Positions 8,130 to 15,095 of a stretch of DNA of 15,643 nt are shown piece by piece; the stretch's first letter is position 1; each line of letters begins with the position of its first letter. This DNA is from Bryobacterales bacterium (lineage in GTDB: Bacteria; Acidobacteriota; Terriglobia; Bryobacterales; Bryobacteraceae): positions 1 to 15,643 of the forward strand of contig DNFG01000148.1 in NCBI GenBank assembly GCA_003487005.1. The letters run 5' to 3'. Position numbers and translations under genes: made by a program. The notes under the pieces were generated by a model. It searched no databases, had not been told where the DNA came from, and saw nothing but the letters and a program-made list of their open reading frames with translations.

Positions 8130-8144
8130 ATTTGCCGCGCAAAT
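8130..8144. promoter_or_regulatory. Inverted repeat ATTTGC-CGC-GCAAAT in the GH95/MCP divergent region
   Basis: Perfect 6-bp arms around a 3-bp centre lie between the two divergent genes. This could be a dimeric regulator operator for either gene. No regulator gene is adjacent, so this is symmetry evidence only. Confidence 0.3.
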
Positions 8145-8179
8145 CGCGCCGATAGCAGGGGTAGTGGAGTGATGACGGC

Positions 8180-10111
8180 TTGTTAAAGAGATTGAATTTC
8201 CGGGGGCGCCTGATCCTGGCTGGGGTGATGACGTCGGTCCCTCCTCTGCTGATGGTGCTGGCGATGGTCTGGACCCAGAACCGGGCAGCATCGGAAAACG
8301 CCGCGGAGGGATTGCGGCAGCTGGCGGCGGAATCGCTGGAGAATGGTGCCAGGGGGGTTGAGAGCACGTGTGCGGTGAGCCGGATGCTGCTCGATCAGGC
8401 GACGGGAATCAGCCTGAACATGGCTCAGGAGCTTCTTGAAGACACGGGCGGGTTGCGAGTCACGCCCGGTTGGACCCAGACGTGGAAAGCGAGGAATCAG
8501 CTGACTGGGGCCGAGACGGAGGTTCGGCTCGACATCGCGACGGTTGGGCGGACTGCGCTGCTGCCAGAGGCGGAGTTGCCATTGCTGGATCAAATCACGA
8601 GCCTGACGGGTTCTTCGGCGACGATCTTCCAGCGCATGAATGGGGGTGGAGACATGTTGCGGGTGGCGACGAACGTCAGGGACGCCGCGGGCAAGCGGGC
8701 GACGGGGACGTTCATTCCCGCAAGAGAACCAGATGGGCGGGCGAACGCGGTGGTGGAGACGGTTCTTGCGGGCAAGCGGTTTGTGGGGCGGGCGCTGGTG
8801 GTGGGACGCTGGCATACGACGGCCTACGAACCGGTCCGGGATGCCGGGGGGCGCGTCCAGGGGATGCTGTTCGTCGGAATCCCCGAGGACAAGGCGACGG
8901 AGCGGATCCAGGCGTCCATTCTGGGAACGAAGGTGGGCGAGACGGGGTTCACGTTCGTGATGAACGCAGCGGAGGCGGATCGGGGGAGGGTGGTTTTTGC
9001 CCGGGACGGCGAGGCGGAGAGGGAGCAGGAGGCGAGGAGACTGCTGGCCGGGGTGGCGGCCGGATTGCGGCCGGGCGAGGGTGCGACTGTCCCGCATCTA
9101 TGGAAAGGGCGGCGGCATATTGCGCATGTTCGCTACTTCCCGCCGTGGGATTGGGCAATTGCGGCGACAGTACCGGAGGAGGAGTTTCTGGCGGCAGTGG
9201 CAGCGAATAGTCTGCTGGCGAGGAGGAGCGCGTTCAGGTTGGCCGGCGTCACATTGGCGACAGCGGTGGCGGTCTGCCTGCTGTGGTGGGTATTGGCCCG
9301 CTTGTGGATGAGGCGCGTGGCAGTGGTCGTGGAACAATTGAACGTAGCTTCGGGGGAGGTAACGGCGGCATCCGGGCATGTGGCGGAGGTGAGTGGAGCG
9401 ACGGCGGGCGAATCCTCGCGACAGGCGGCGGCCGCGGAGCAGATCAGCAGCGCCATCGCGGAAATGGCGAGGCAGAGCGACGAAGGCACGAACCGGAGCG
9501 AGAAACTGCGGCGGGCAGCCTCGGCGGCGAGAGAATCGGCCGAATCGGGAAGTGCCTCCACAGTGAGGCTGACCGCGGCGATGGGCGAGATGGACACATC
9601 AGCACGGCAGATGCGAAAGGTAATCGAAGCAATCGAGGAGATCGCCATGCAGACCAATCTGCTGGCGCTGAACGCGTCGGTCGAAGCGGCGCGCGCCGGA
9701 GCGGCGGGCCAGGGATTTGCGGTGGTCGCGGACGCCGTCCGGGCCTTGGCGGGCCGGTGTTCGGAGGCGGCGCAGGAAACCACTGCGTTGATCCGGAGTT
9801 CATCCAGCCTGGGTCAGGCCGCGGCCGGGTACGCGAGAGAGGCGGCAGGAAACCTGGAGAGTATCCTGGAGTCCGCGCAGAAGCTGGACGAACTGGCCGG
9901 ACATTTCGCGAGCGGGGCGGCATCGCAAGCGCACGGCATCCGGGAATTGAATCAGGCCATGACGGATATTGCCAGGGCTTCGGCTTCGGCGGCGGGTCAT
10001 GCCAGTGGATCAGCAGCGGCCGCGGACGAGTTGCGCGCGCAGTCCGGAGCCCTGAAGCGGTCCGCAGAGGCTCTGGACGAACTCTTTCTGGGAGGAGGAC
10101 TCAAGATTTGA
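8180..10111 (+). CDS. Methyl-accepting chemotaxis protein, Cache sensor, no HAMP
   Basis: A 643-residue chemoreceptor. TM1 is about 11-33. A periplasmic region of about 310 residues resembles the Cache_3/Cache_2 sensor type (GWTQTWKA near 97-104, [22 protein letters not shown] at 214-235). TM2 is about 353-376, and a long coiled coil runs to the C-terminus. The hairpin tip is [19 protein letters not shown] (486-504) then [15 protein letters not shown] (510-524). The coil begins straight after TM2 with no HAMP. Tip residues differ from the usual AGExGxGFAVVADEVR: Glu is Ala at 508 and at 519. There is no NWETF-type tail. The TTG start at 8180 is supported by GGAG at 8166-8169 and by the basic N-terminus before TM1; an in-frame stop at 8162 bounds the start. 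No che genes are nearby, so it is an orphan receptor. The strand is strongly G-rich. Confidence 0.92.
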   Translation: MLKRLNFRGRLILAGVMTSVPPLLMVLAMVWTQNRAASENAAEGLRQLAAESLENGARGVESTCAVSRMLLDQATGISLNMAQELLEDTGGLRVTPGWTQTWKARNQLTGAETEVRLDIATVGRTALLPEAELPLLDQITSLTGSSATIFQRMNGGGDMLRVATNVRDAAGKRATGTFIPAREPDGRANAVVETVLAGKRFVGRALVVGRWHTTAYEPVRDAGGRVQGMLFVGIPEDKATERIQASILGTKVGETGFTFVMNAAEADRGRVVFARDGEAEREQEARRLLAGVAAGLRPGEGATVPHLWKGRRHIAHVRYFPPWDWAIAATVPEEEFLAAVAANSLLARRSAFRLAGVTLATAVAVCLLWWVLARLWMRRVAVVVEQLNVASGEVTAASGHVAEVSGATAGESSRQAAAAEQISSAIAEMARQSDEGTNRSEKLRRAASAARESAESGSASTVRLTAAMGEMDTSARQMRKVIEAIEEIAMQTNLLALNASVEAARAGAAGQGFAVVADAVRALAGRCSEAAQETTALIRSSSSLGQAAAGYAREAAGNLESILESAQKLDELAGHFASGAASQAHGIRELNQAMTDIARASASAAGHASGSAAAADELRAQSGALKRSAEALDELFLGGGLKI

Positions 10112-10136
10112 CCTGCTGCCTCCGGCCCGGTACAAT
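10108..10136 (+). promoter_or_regulatory. sigma70-type promoter for tRNA-Glu
   Basis: TTGACC at 10108-10113 and TACAAT at 10131-10136 are separated by exactly 17 bp. The -35 overlaps the stop codon of the chemoreceptor gene. Transcription is predicted near 10143, about 35 nt before the tRNA. Confidence 0.7.
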
Positions 10137-10144
10137 TGGAGATT

Positions 10145-10169
10145 GTGAGCGGTTCGCTTCAACGCTCAC
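10145..10169 (+). repeat. 7-bp dyad in the tRNA-Glu leader
   Basis: GTGAGCG at 10145-10151 and CGCTCAC at 10163-10169 are perfect inverted arms with an 11-nt loop. The structure sits between the predicted transcription start and the tRNA 5' end, so it could be a leader hairpin for tRNA processing or a DNA operator. Confidence 0.45.
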
Positions 10170-10177
10170 TGCAGAGC

Positions 10178-10255
10178 GACCCCATCGTCTAGCCCGGCCT
10201 AGGACACCGCCCTTTCACGGCGATAACGCGGGTTCGAATCCCGCTGGGGTCGCCA
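10178..10255 (+). tRNA. tRNA-Glu (anticodon TTC)
   Basis: The cloverleaf folds by eye. The acceptor arm GACCCCA (10178-10184) pairs with TGGGGTC (10245-10251). The anticodon loop CTTTCAC (10212-10218) carries anticodon TTC at 10214-10216. The T arm GCGGG/CCCGC has loop TTCGAAT (10233-10239). Discriminator G is at 10252 and CCA is encoded at 10253-10255. The first pair of the anticodon stem is a C-A mismatch (10207/10223). The sequence around GTCTAG and the T arm is typical of bacterial tRNA-Glu. Confidence 0.96.
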
Positions 10256-10276
10256 TCCTCCCTCCTGAATCCCGGA

Positions 10277-10282
10277 TACAAT
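10277..10282 (+). promoter_or_regulatory. -10-like element TACAAT before the GH88 gene
   Basis: TACAAT lies 17 nt before the GH88 ATG. It is the same hexamer as in the tRNA promoter 146 bp upstream, in a similar CCCGG-TACAAT-GGA context. No good -35 is seen, so the gene may be read from this site or from the tRNA promoter. Confidence 0.4.
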
Positions 10283-10283
10283 C

Positions 10284-10299
10284 GGAAGTTTAGACTTCC
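10284..10299 (+). repeat. Palindrome GGAAGT-TTAG-ACTTCC abutting the GH88 start codon
   Basis: Perfect 6-bp arms with a 4-nt loop end at the base before the ATG. The left arm contains the only Shine-Dalgarno-like GGAAG. In a longer transcript the hairpin would hide it; as DNA it would straddle the predicted transcription start. Confidence 0.45.
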
Positions 10300-11658
10300 A
10301 TGATCCGACTTGATTCATCCATCACTCCCTCCGCGCTGCTGCCGCGGATTGCCGATGTCTGGTCCGCGTCCGCGCCGAAGATCTACTCCATAGACCGGAG
10401 TTGCGATCCGGCCCAAGGGGCGCCTGTTTTCACCGTCGCTGGCAGATACACGGCCCGGGGCTGGACCGAATGGACGCAGGGATTTCAGTTCGGGTCAGCG
10501 CTTTTACAGTTCGACGCCACCGGCGACCGGGACTTCCTTGAGATGGGCCGGGCACGGACTCTCGGCCTGATGGCGCCGCATCTGACCCACATCGGCGTTC
10601 ACGATCACGGATTCAACAACGTATCGACGTACGGGAACCTGTACCGGTTGGCCAAGGAGGGTCGCGTGGACGCGCCAGAGTGGGAATTGCACTTCCATGA
10701 ACTGGCGCTCAAGGTGACCGGAGCGATTCAGGCCGCGCGCTGGACAGCGATCCCCGGTGGCGGGTATATCCACAGCTTCAACGGGCCCCACTCGCTGTTC
10801 GTGGACACCATCCGTTCTCTGCGGGCGCTCGCTGTGAGCCACCGGCTGGGGCACGCGTTGATGGGGGAGAACGACCGGAAGCACTCGCTTCTGGAGCGCC
10901 TCGTGCAGCATGCCCGGGCGACGGCCCTCTATTCGGTCTACTACGGCGAGGGACGGGATGCTTACGATTTGCGGGGGCGGACGGCGCACGAGTCGGTTTT
11001 CAACACGACGGACGGCAACTTCCGGTGTCCGAATTCGCAGCAGGGCTACTCGCCTTTTTCGACGTGGACCCGCGGCCTGGCCTGGGCGATGTGCGGCTTT
11101 GCGGAGCAGTTGGAATTCTTGCAGACGATCGCGGATAGTGAACTGGAAGCGCTTGGCGGGCGGGCGGCGATCGAAGGATTCATGCGGAAGGCCGCCGAAG
11201 CGACCTGCGATTTCTACATCGAGCACACCCCGACAGACGGAGTGCCCTATTGGGACACGGGCGCGCCGAATCTGTACAGATTGGGAGACTACCTGAACCG
11301 GCCAGCGGACCCGTTCAATGAACATGAGCCGGTGGACGCCTCCGCCGCGGCCATCGCGGCGCAGGGATTGCTCCGGCTGGGCAGGTACCTCGGCGAAGCG
11401 GGCACTCGATACCTGCAGGCAGGTCTGACGGTCATGCAGACGATCTGTGCGGAGCCGTATTTATCGAAGAATCCGGATCATCAGGGGCTGCTTCTGCACT
11501 CGGTGTACCACCGGCCGAACGGCTGGGACTTCATTCCGGAAGGGCAGAGCGTGCCTTGCGGCGAGTCGTCGATGTGGGGCGACTATCACCTGCGCGAGGC
11601 GGCGCTCTATGTCCAACGGCTGGCAAAGGAAGATCCGTATTTGACGTTCTGGGCGTAG
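10300..11658 (+). CDS. GH88-type unsaturated glucuronyl hydrolase
   Basis: A 452-residue (alpha/alpha)6-barrel protein of the GH88 type, which removes the 4,5-unsaturated uronic acid left at the non-reducing end after polysaccharide lyase action. Family blocks are GVHDHGFNNV (99-108), with Asp102 at the position of the first active-site Asp, and FVDTIRSLRAL (167-177), with Asp169 at the second. Others are GYSPFSTWTRGLAWAMCGFAEQ (249-270), DASAAAIAAQGLLRLG (346-361) and SSMWGDYHLREAAL (423-436). No signal peptide is present, so it should act in the cytoplasm on imported oligosaccharides. No polysaccharide lyase or transporter is in the window. The gene follows tRNA-Glu by 44 bp with no terminator seen between, so some co-transcription is possible. 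The start ATG is preceded by a palindrome. GH105 is a less likely alternative. Confidence 0.86.
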   Translation: MIRLDSSITPSALLPRIADVWSASAPKIYSIDRSCDPAQGAPVFTVAGRYTARGWTEWTQGFQFGSALLQFDATGDRDFLEMGRARTLGLMAPHLTHIGVHDHGFNNVSTYGNLYRLAKEGRVDAPEWELHFHELALKVTGAIQAARWTAIPGGGYIHSFNGPHSLFVDTIRSLRALAVSHRLGHALMGENDRKHSLLERLVQHARATALYSVYYGEGRDAYDLRGRTAHESVFNTTDGNFRCPNSQQGYSPFSTWTRGLAWAMCGFAEQLEFLQTIADSELEALGGRAAIEGFMRKAAEATCDFYIEHTPTDGVPYWDTGAPNLYRLGDYLNRPADPFNEHEPVDASAAAIAAQGLLRLGRYLGEAGTRYLQAGLTVMQTICAEPYLSKNPDHQGLLLHSVYHRPNGWDFIPEGQSVPCGESSMWGDYHLREAALYVQRLAKEDPYLTFWA

Positions 11659-11667
11659 CGCCTGGAA

Positions 11668-12969
11668 TCAGGGCTGGGGTTTCGGTTTGGGCACGGCCCG
11701 AGAATCGAGCCCTTGGGCTCCCCCAGTGAAGTGGAGCGTGACGTCCACGGTTCGGTTGTCCTCATTGAGCTTCTTTTCTGCGCGAGTTGAGCCGAGGAAA
11801 TCAAAGACACCTCGTTCCTTGATGGTGTTGAGGAAGAAGTCCGGGTAATCGTCGCGGAAGGGGTCGCCGGCGTTCAGAGTCCACATTTTGCGGACAACGG
11901 GTTCGCCGATGACGTCAAGACCGCGGACCGTGAGGCGGCCCATCCGGTACTGGGGGCCCGGTTCAACGTCAACCAGAAGGCGGGCGGTCAGCTTTTCCGG
12001 GTCGATCTTGCGTTGAGCCTTGTACTCCGGTTTGAGGTAACCGCGGCGCTTCATCTCGGTGAAGAGCTTTTCGATGGTGAGCGCCATCTTGGAATAACTG
12101 ACGGGTTCATCACGTTTGTATTCGGCGAGTTCATCCACGAGTTCCCGGGGCAGGGGCAGGCCAGTGAATTCCACATCTTCAAGCTGATAGACGGGGCCTT
12201 CGGCGACTTCGACCGTGACCACGACTCCCGTGACATCGGTAGCGGGCGTGGTGGTCACCTTGCCGAACTGAACGGTCAAATGGCCGATGTTCTCGTACAT
12301 GGGCCGGATCTGATTGTCCAGGAACTGGCGGAAGAGGGTCTCGGAGAACTGGACGCCGCGAGCCACTTCGGCCATCTGCTTGCGAAGATACTCTTCACGA
12401 ATGGCCTGATTGCCGGTGAAGCGGACGTCGGCGATATTCGGGGCGGGCGTCCGGGGTTGAAAGATGACTGAAAGCTGGTCGCGCCCGGTGATGCCAACCT
12501 TGGCGATCACCATATCCTCGAAGCCGCGGGCAGCGGCGAGTCCGCTGATGAGGGCGGCGGCGCGGCTCAGGTACCGGTCGGAAGTGGGGATTTCGGGACC
12601 GAAGCAGGGGAGTTGTTTCGAGGCGATGGACTGGATGTCTTCGGCAGCGAGCGGGAGCCGGTCGACGGTCCAGGGAAGGAACTGGCTGGCTTCGGCGATT
12701 TCAATGGTTGCGACGAATCCGCCATTGGAGCGGGGCGCCCACTTCCAGCCGACGGTTTCGATACAGCCGGTTTCGATGATCCGGTCACGCATCGCCTCGA
12801 ACGTCGCGGCCACGGCGGGGGCGCCTGTGCGGAGCCCGCTAATGCGGATGATCTCCTCGACCGAGAGGCGCTGGTTGCCCTCGACGCGGATCTCACTGAT
12901 GGCATTGGCCGGGGGGCCTTGCGACGCGGCGAGCGAGGCGCCCAGAATCAGCAACGCAACGATCCTCAT
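11668..12969 (-). CDS. Secreted protein of five POTRA-like repeats, no beta-barrel
   Basis: A 433-residue exported protein. A short signal peptide (about 1-16, ending SLAAS) is followed by repeats I place at about 24-93, 98-172, 178-257, 259-338 and 341-414. Typical POTRA openings are ISEIRVEGNQRLSVEEIIR (24-42), IADVRFTGNQAIREEYLRK (179-197), LEDVEFTGLPLP (263-274) and MGRLTVRGLDVIGEPVVRK (343-361). Repeat 2 is the most divergent. The protein ends in a Pro/Lys tail (VPKPKPQP), and no outer-membrane barrel follows; downstream DNA is the convergent GH88 gene. POTRA domains bind unfolded outer-membrane proteins and BamA partners, so a periplasmic assembly or scaffold role is plausible but unproven. 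ATG 12969 is chosen for the signal peptide; the frame stays open far upstream only as antisense to lpdA. CATAAT lies 6 nt before the ATG. Confidence 0.82.
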   Translation of the reverse strand: MRIVALLILGASLAASQGPPANAISEIRVEGNQRLSVEEIIRISGLRTGAPAVAATFEAMRDRIIETGCIETVGWKWAPRSNGGFVATIEIAEASQFLPWTVDRLPLAAEDIQSIASKQLPCFGPEIPTSDRYLSRAAALISGLAAARGFEDMVIAKVGITGRDQLSVIFQPRTPAPNIADVRFTGNQAIREEYLRKQMAEVARGVQFSETLFRQFLDNQIRPMYENIGHLTVQFGKVTTTPATDVTGVVVTVEVAEGPVYQLEDVEFTGLPLPRELVDELAEYKRDEPVSYSKMALTIEKLFTEMKRRGYLKPEYKAQRKIDPEKLTARLLVDVEPGPQYRMGRLTVRGLDVIGEPVVRKMWTLNAGDPFRDDYPDFFLNTIKERGVFDFLGSTRAEKKLNEDNRTVDVTLHFTGGAQGLDSRAVPKPKPQP

Positions 12970-13008
12970 GCTTCCATTATGGGGATAAATGCCGATGCTA
13001 CACTGAGT
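12970..13008. promoter_or_regulatory. 39-bp divergent promoter region between the POTRA gene and lpdA
   Basis: CATAAT (minus strand, 12981-12976) lies 6 nt before the POTRA ATG, and TACACT (plus, 12999-13004) lies 4 nt before the first and 7 nt before the second lpdA ATG. Neither gene has a clear ribosome site. The positions predict starts at or next to the start codons. Confidence 0.4.
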
Positions 13009-14406
13009 ATGATGTCCTACGACGTGATCGTCATCGGCAGCGGGCCGGGGGGCTATTCCGCTGCGATTCGCGCGGGCCAGTATGGCCTCAAGACTGCCCT
13101 GATCGAGAAGGATCCGAAGCTGGGCGGCACCTGCCTGCATGTTGGCTGCGTGCCGACGAAGGCGCTGCTGCACACGGCGGAGGTTTGGGATTACTTCCAA
13201 CACTCCGAGGAGCAGGGCATTTTTTGTCAGGACCCGCGGCTGGACCTGTCCAAAGTATTGGAGCGCAAGGACAAAATCGTCAGCAAGCACGCCGGCGGCG
13301 TCGGGATGCTGATGAAGAAGAACAAAGTTGAGGTGATCCAGGGCTTTGGCCGGCTGTTGGGCGGCGGGAAGGTGGAAGTCGACAACAACGGCGAAAAGCG
13401 GGTGCTGGAGGCCGAAGCGGTGATCCTGGCGACTGGTTCGGAGGCGCGCATGCTGCCGAATCTGGAGGTGGACGCGCCGCGGGTGGTGACGAATGTCGAA
13501 ATTCTCCAGATGCGCGAGGTGCCGAAGCGCCTGCTGGTGATCGGCGCGGGCGCGGTGGGCGTCGAGTTTGCCTCTATTTTCAAGCGGTTCGGGTCGGACG
13601 TGACGGTCTTCGAGATGCTGCCGAGGCTGGTTCCGGTGGAGGACGAGGACGTCAGCAAGGAGCTTTTGCGCAGCTTCAAGAAGCAAAAAATCAACTGTGA
13701 ACCGGGCGCGAAAGTGCTGGAAGTGCACAAGCATGACGGTGGAGTGAAGCTGAAAGTGCAGTTGGCGAGCGGGGCGACCGAGGACGTCGAAGGAGACACG
13801 CTGCTGGTGGCGGTGGGCCGGAAGCCGAACACCGACAACGTGGGCATCGAAAACACGAAGATTGAGTTGGACCGCGGCTTCGTGAAGGTGGATCCATACC
13901 AGCGCACGGGCGAACCGGGAGTTTACGCGATCGGCGACATCGTGGCCGGGACGCCGCAACTGGCGCATGTGGCGACGATGGAGGGTATGGTGGCGGTGGC
14001 GCACATCGCGGGCAAGGAAACCACGCCGATCAACAAGCAGCGGATTCCGGGCGCGACGTACACGGAACCGGGCATTGGAAGCGTCGGATTGACCGAGAAA
14101 CAGGCCAAGGAAGCCGGTTATGACGTCAAAATCGGCAAGTTTCCGTTTCTGGGGAACTCGAAAGCGTCGATTCTGGGCAGCCACGACGGGTTCGTCAAGG
14201 TGGTGGCCGACGCGAAGTACGGCGAGATTCTGGGGGTCCACATCATTGGGCCTCACGGCTACGAGTTGATCGCGGAAGCCGTGACGGCGATGGAAGCCGA
14301 GGCGACGGTGGACACGATGATTCATACGATTCACGCACACCCGACGCTGTATGAAGCGGTGGGCGAAGCGTTCAACAACGTTTACGGCCTGGCGATCAAT
14401 GCGTAG
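13009..14406 (+). CDS. lpdA: Dihydrolipoyl dehydrogenase (E3)
   Basis: A 465-residue flavoprotein that reoxidises dihydrolipoyl groups of 2-oxo acid dehydrogenase complexes and passes electrons to NAD+. It shows the FAD motif VIGSGPGGYSAA (8-19), the redox disulphide in GGTCLHVGCVPTK (Cys42 and Cys47), the NAD motif VIGAGAVGVEFA, the second FAD motif VYAIGDIVAG and the C-terminal catalytic His-Glu pair in HPTLYE (His444, Glu449). Length is normal. The start is one of the two adjacent ATGs at 13009 and 13012; an in-frame ATG at 12979 would add ten residues and overlap the promoter region. Its last 8 bases overlap the start of lipB, and a lipoyl E2 gene follows, so it is E3 for that complex or shared among several. 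Confidence 0.96.
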   Translation: MMSYDVIVIGSGPGGYSAAIRAGQYGLKTALIEKDPKLGGTCLHVGCVPTKALLHTAEVWDYFQHSEEQGIFCQDPRLDLSKVLERKDKIVSKHAGGVGMLMKKNKVEVIQGFGRLLGGGKVEVDNNGEKRVLEAEAVILATGSEARMLPNLEVDAPRVVTNVEILQMREVPKRLLVIGAGAVGVEFASIFKRFGSDVTVFEMLPRLVPVEDEDVSKELLRSFKKQKINCEPGAKVLEVHKHDGGVKLKVQLASGATEDVEGDTLLVAVGRKPNTDNVGIENTKIELDRGFVKVDPYQRTGEPGVYAIGDIVAGTPQLAHVATMEGMVAVAHIAGKETTPINKQRIPGATYTEPGIGSVGLTEKQAKEAGYDVKIGKFPFLGNSKASILGSHDGFVKVVADAKYGEILGVHIIGPHGYELIAEAVTAMEAEATVDTMIHTIHAHPTLYEAVGEAFNNVYGLAINA

Positions 14407-15079
14407 GCTGGCGGTCCGGGATCTGGGGCTGATGCCGTACCGCGAGGCATTGGCGCTGCAGCGGTCGCTGGCCGAGCGGCGAAAACGCGGCGAAGGTCCG
14501 GATCAACTGCTGCTCCTCGAGCATCCACATGTATTGACACTGGGACGGAACGCGAGTTTTGAGAACCTGCTCATCAGCAGGGAGCGTCTGGCCGAATTGG
14601 GGATGGATCTGGTGGAGATTAACCGCGGAGGCGACATCACGTATCATGGGCCTGGGCAGATCATCGGATATCCGATTGTGGATCTGCGCGAGTGGAAACG
14701 GGACGTGGTGGCGTACATCCGGGGTCTAGAGGAAGTGGTACTGCGGGCGCTGGGCCGGTTTGGGATTTCCGGCGAGCGGGACCGTGGTGCAACGGGCGTC
14801 TGGGTGGAAGGCGCGAAGATCTGCGCGATGGGCGTGCACATCAGCCGGTGGGTGACGACTCACGGCTTCGCGTTGAACTGGAAGACGGATTTGCGATTTT
14901 TCGAGTATATCGTCCCGTGCGGCTTGAGGCGGCCGGTGACGTCGATGGAGAAATTGGGCGTTCGCGCGGAGCGCGGGCTGGTGCTGGAAGCGCTGGCGGC
15001 GGCTTTCGCGGAAGTCTTTGAATACGAACCCGCTGGAGTGGGCGAGCCCGTGCTGGCCCGGCCTCTGGCATCAGGATGA
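14399..15079 (+). CDS. lipB: Octanoyl-[acyl-carrier-protein]:protein N-octanoyltransferase
   Basis: A 226-residue LipB. It moves octanoate from acyl carrier protein onto the target Lys of lipoyl domains, the first step of lipoate assembly; LipA then inserts sulphur. Signatures are LLLLEHPHVLTLGR (37-50), RGGDITYHGPGQ (76-87), GAKICAMGVHISRWVTTHGF (138-157) with Lys140, and IVPCG (171-175) with the catalytic Cys174. ATG 14399 overlaps the lpdA stop by 8 bp, indicating translational coupling. The downstream gene encodes a lipoyl-domain E2, a direct substrate. lipA is not in the window. The C-terminal 15 residues (Gly/Glu/Pro rich) look variable. Confidence 0.96.
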   Translation: MRRLAVRDLGLMPYREALALQRSLAERRKRGEGPDQLLLLEHPHVLTLGRNASFENLLISRERLAELGMDLVEINRGGDITYHGPGQIIGYPIVDLREWKRDVVAYIRGLEEVVLRALGRFGISGERDRGATGVWVEGAKICAMGVHISRWVTTHGFALNWKTDLRFFEYIVPCGLRRPVTSMEKLGVRAERGLVLEALAAAFAEVFEYEPAGVGEPVLARPLASG

Positions 15080-15095
15080 GGAACGGAGATTAGCC

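Noticed and set aside
10143..10153. ATTGTGAGCGG matches the left part of the E. coli lac operator
   Set aside because: The right half is absent and no LacI-type regulator is nearby; the segment is better explained as one arm of the local 7-bp dyad.
10178..10255. tRNA-Glu as the attachment site of an integrated element
   Set aside because: No integrase and no duplicated tRNA 3' end were noticed in the window, and the flanking genes look chromosomal.
12970..14340. Upstream extension of the POTRA reading frame across lpdA (890 codons in all)
   Set aside because: It is antisense to lpdA and low-complexity; the clean signal peptide at 12969 marks the real start.
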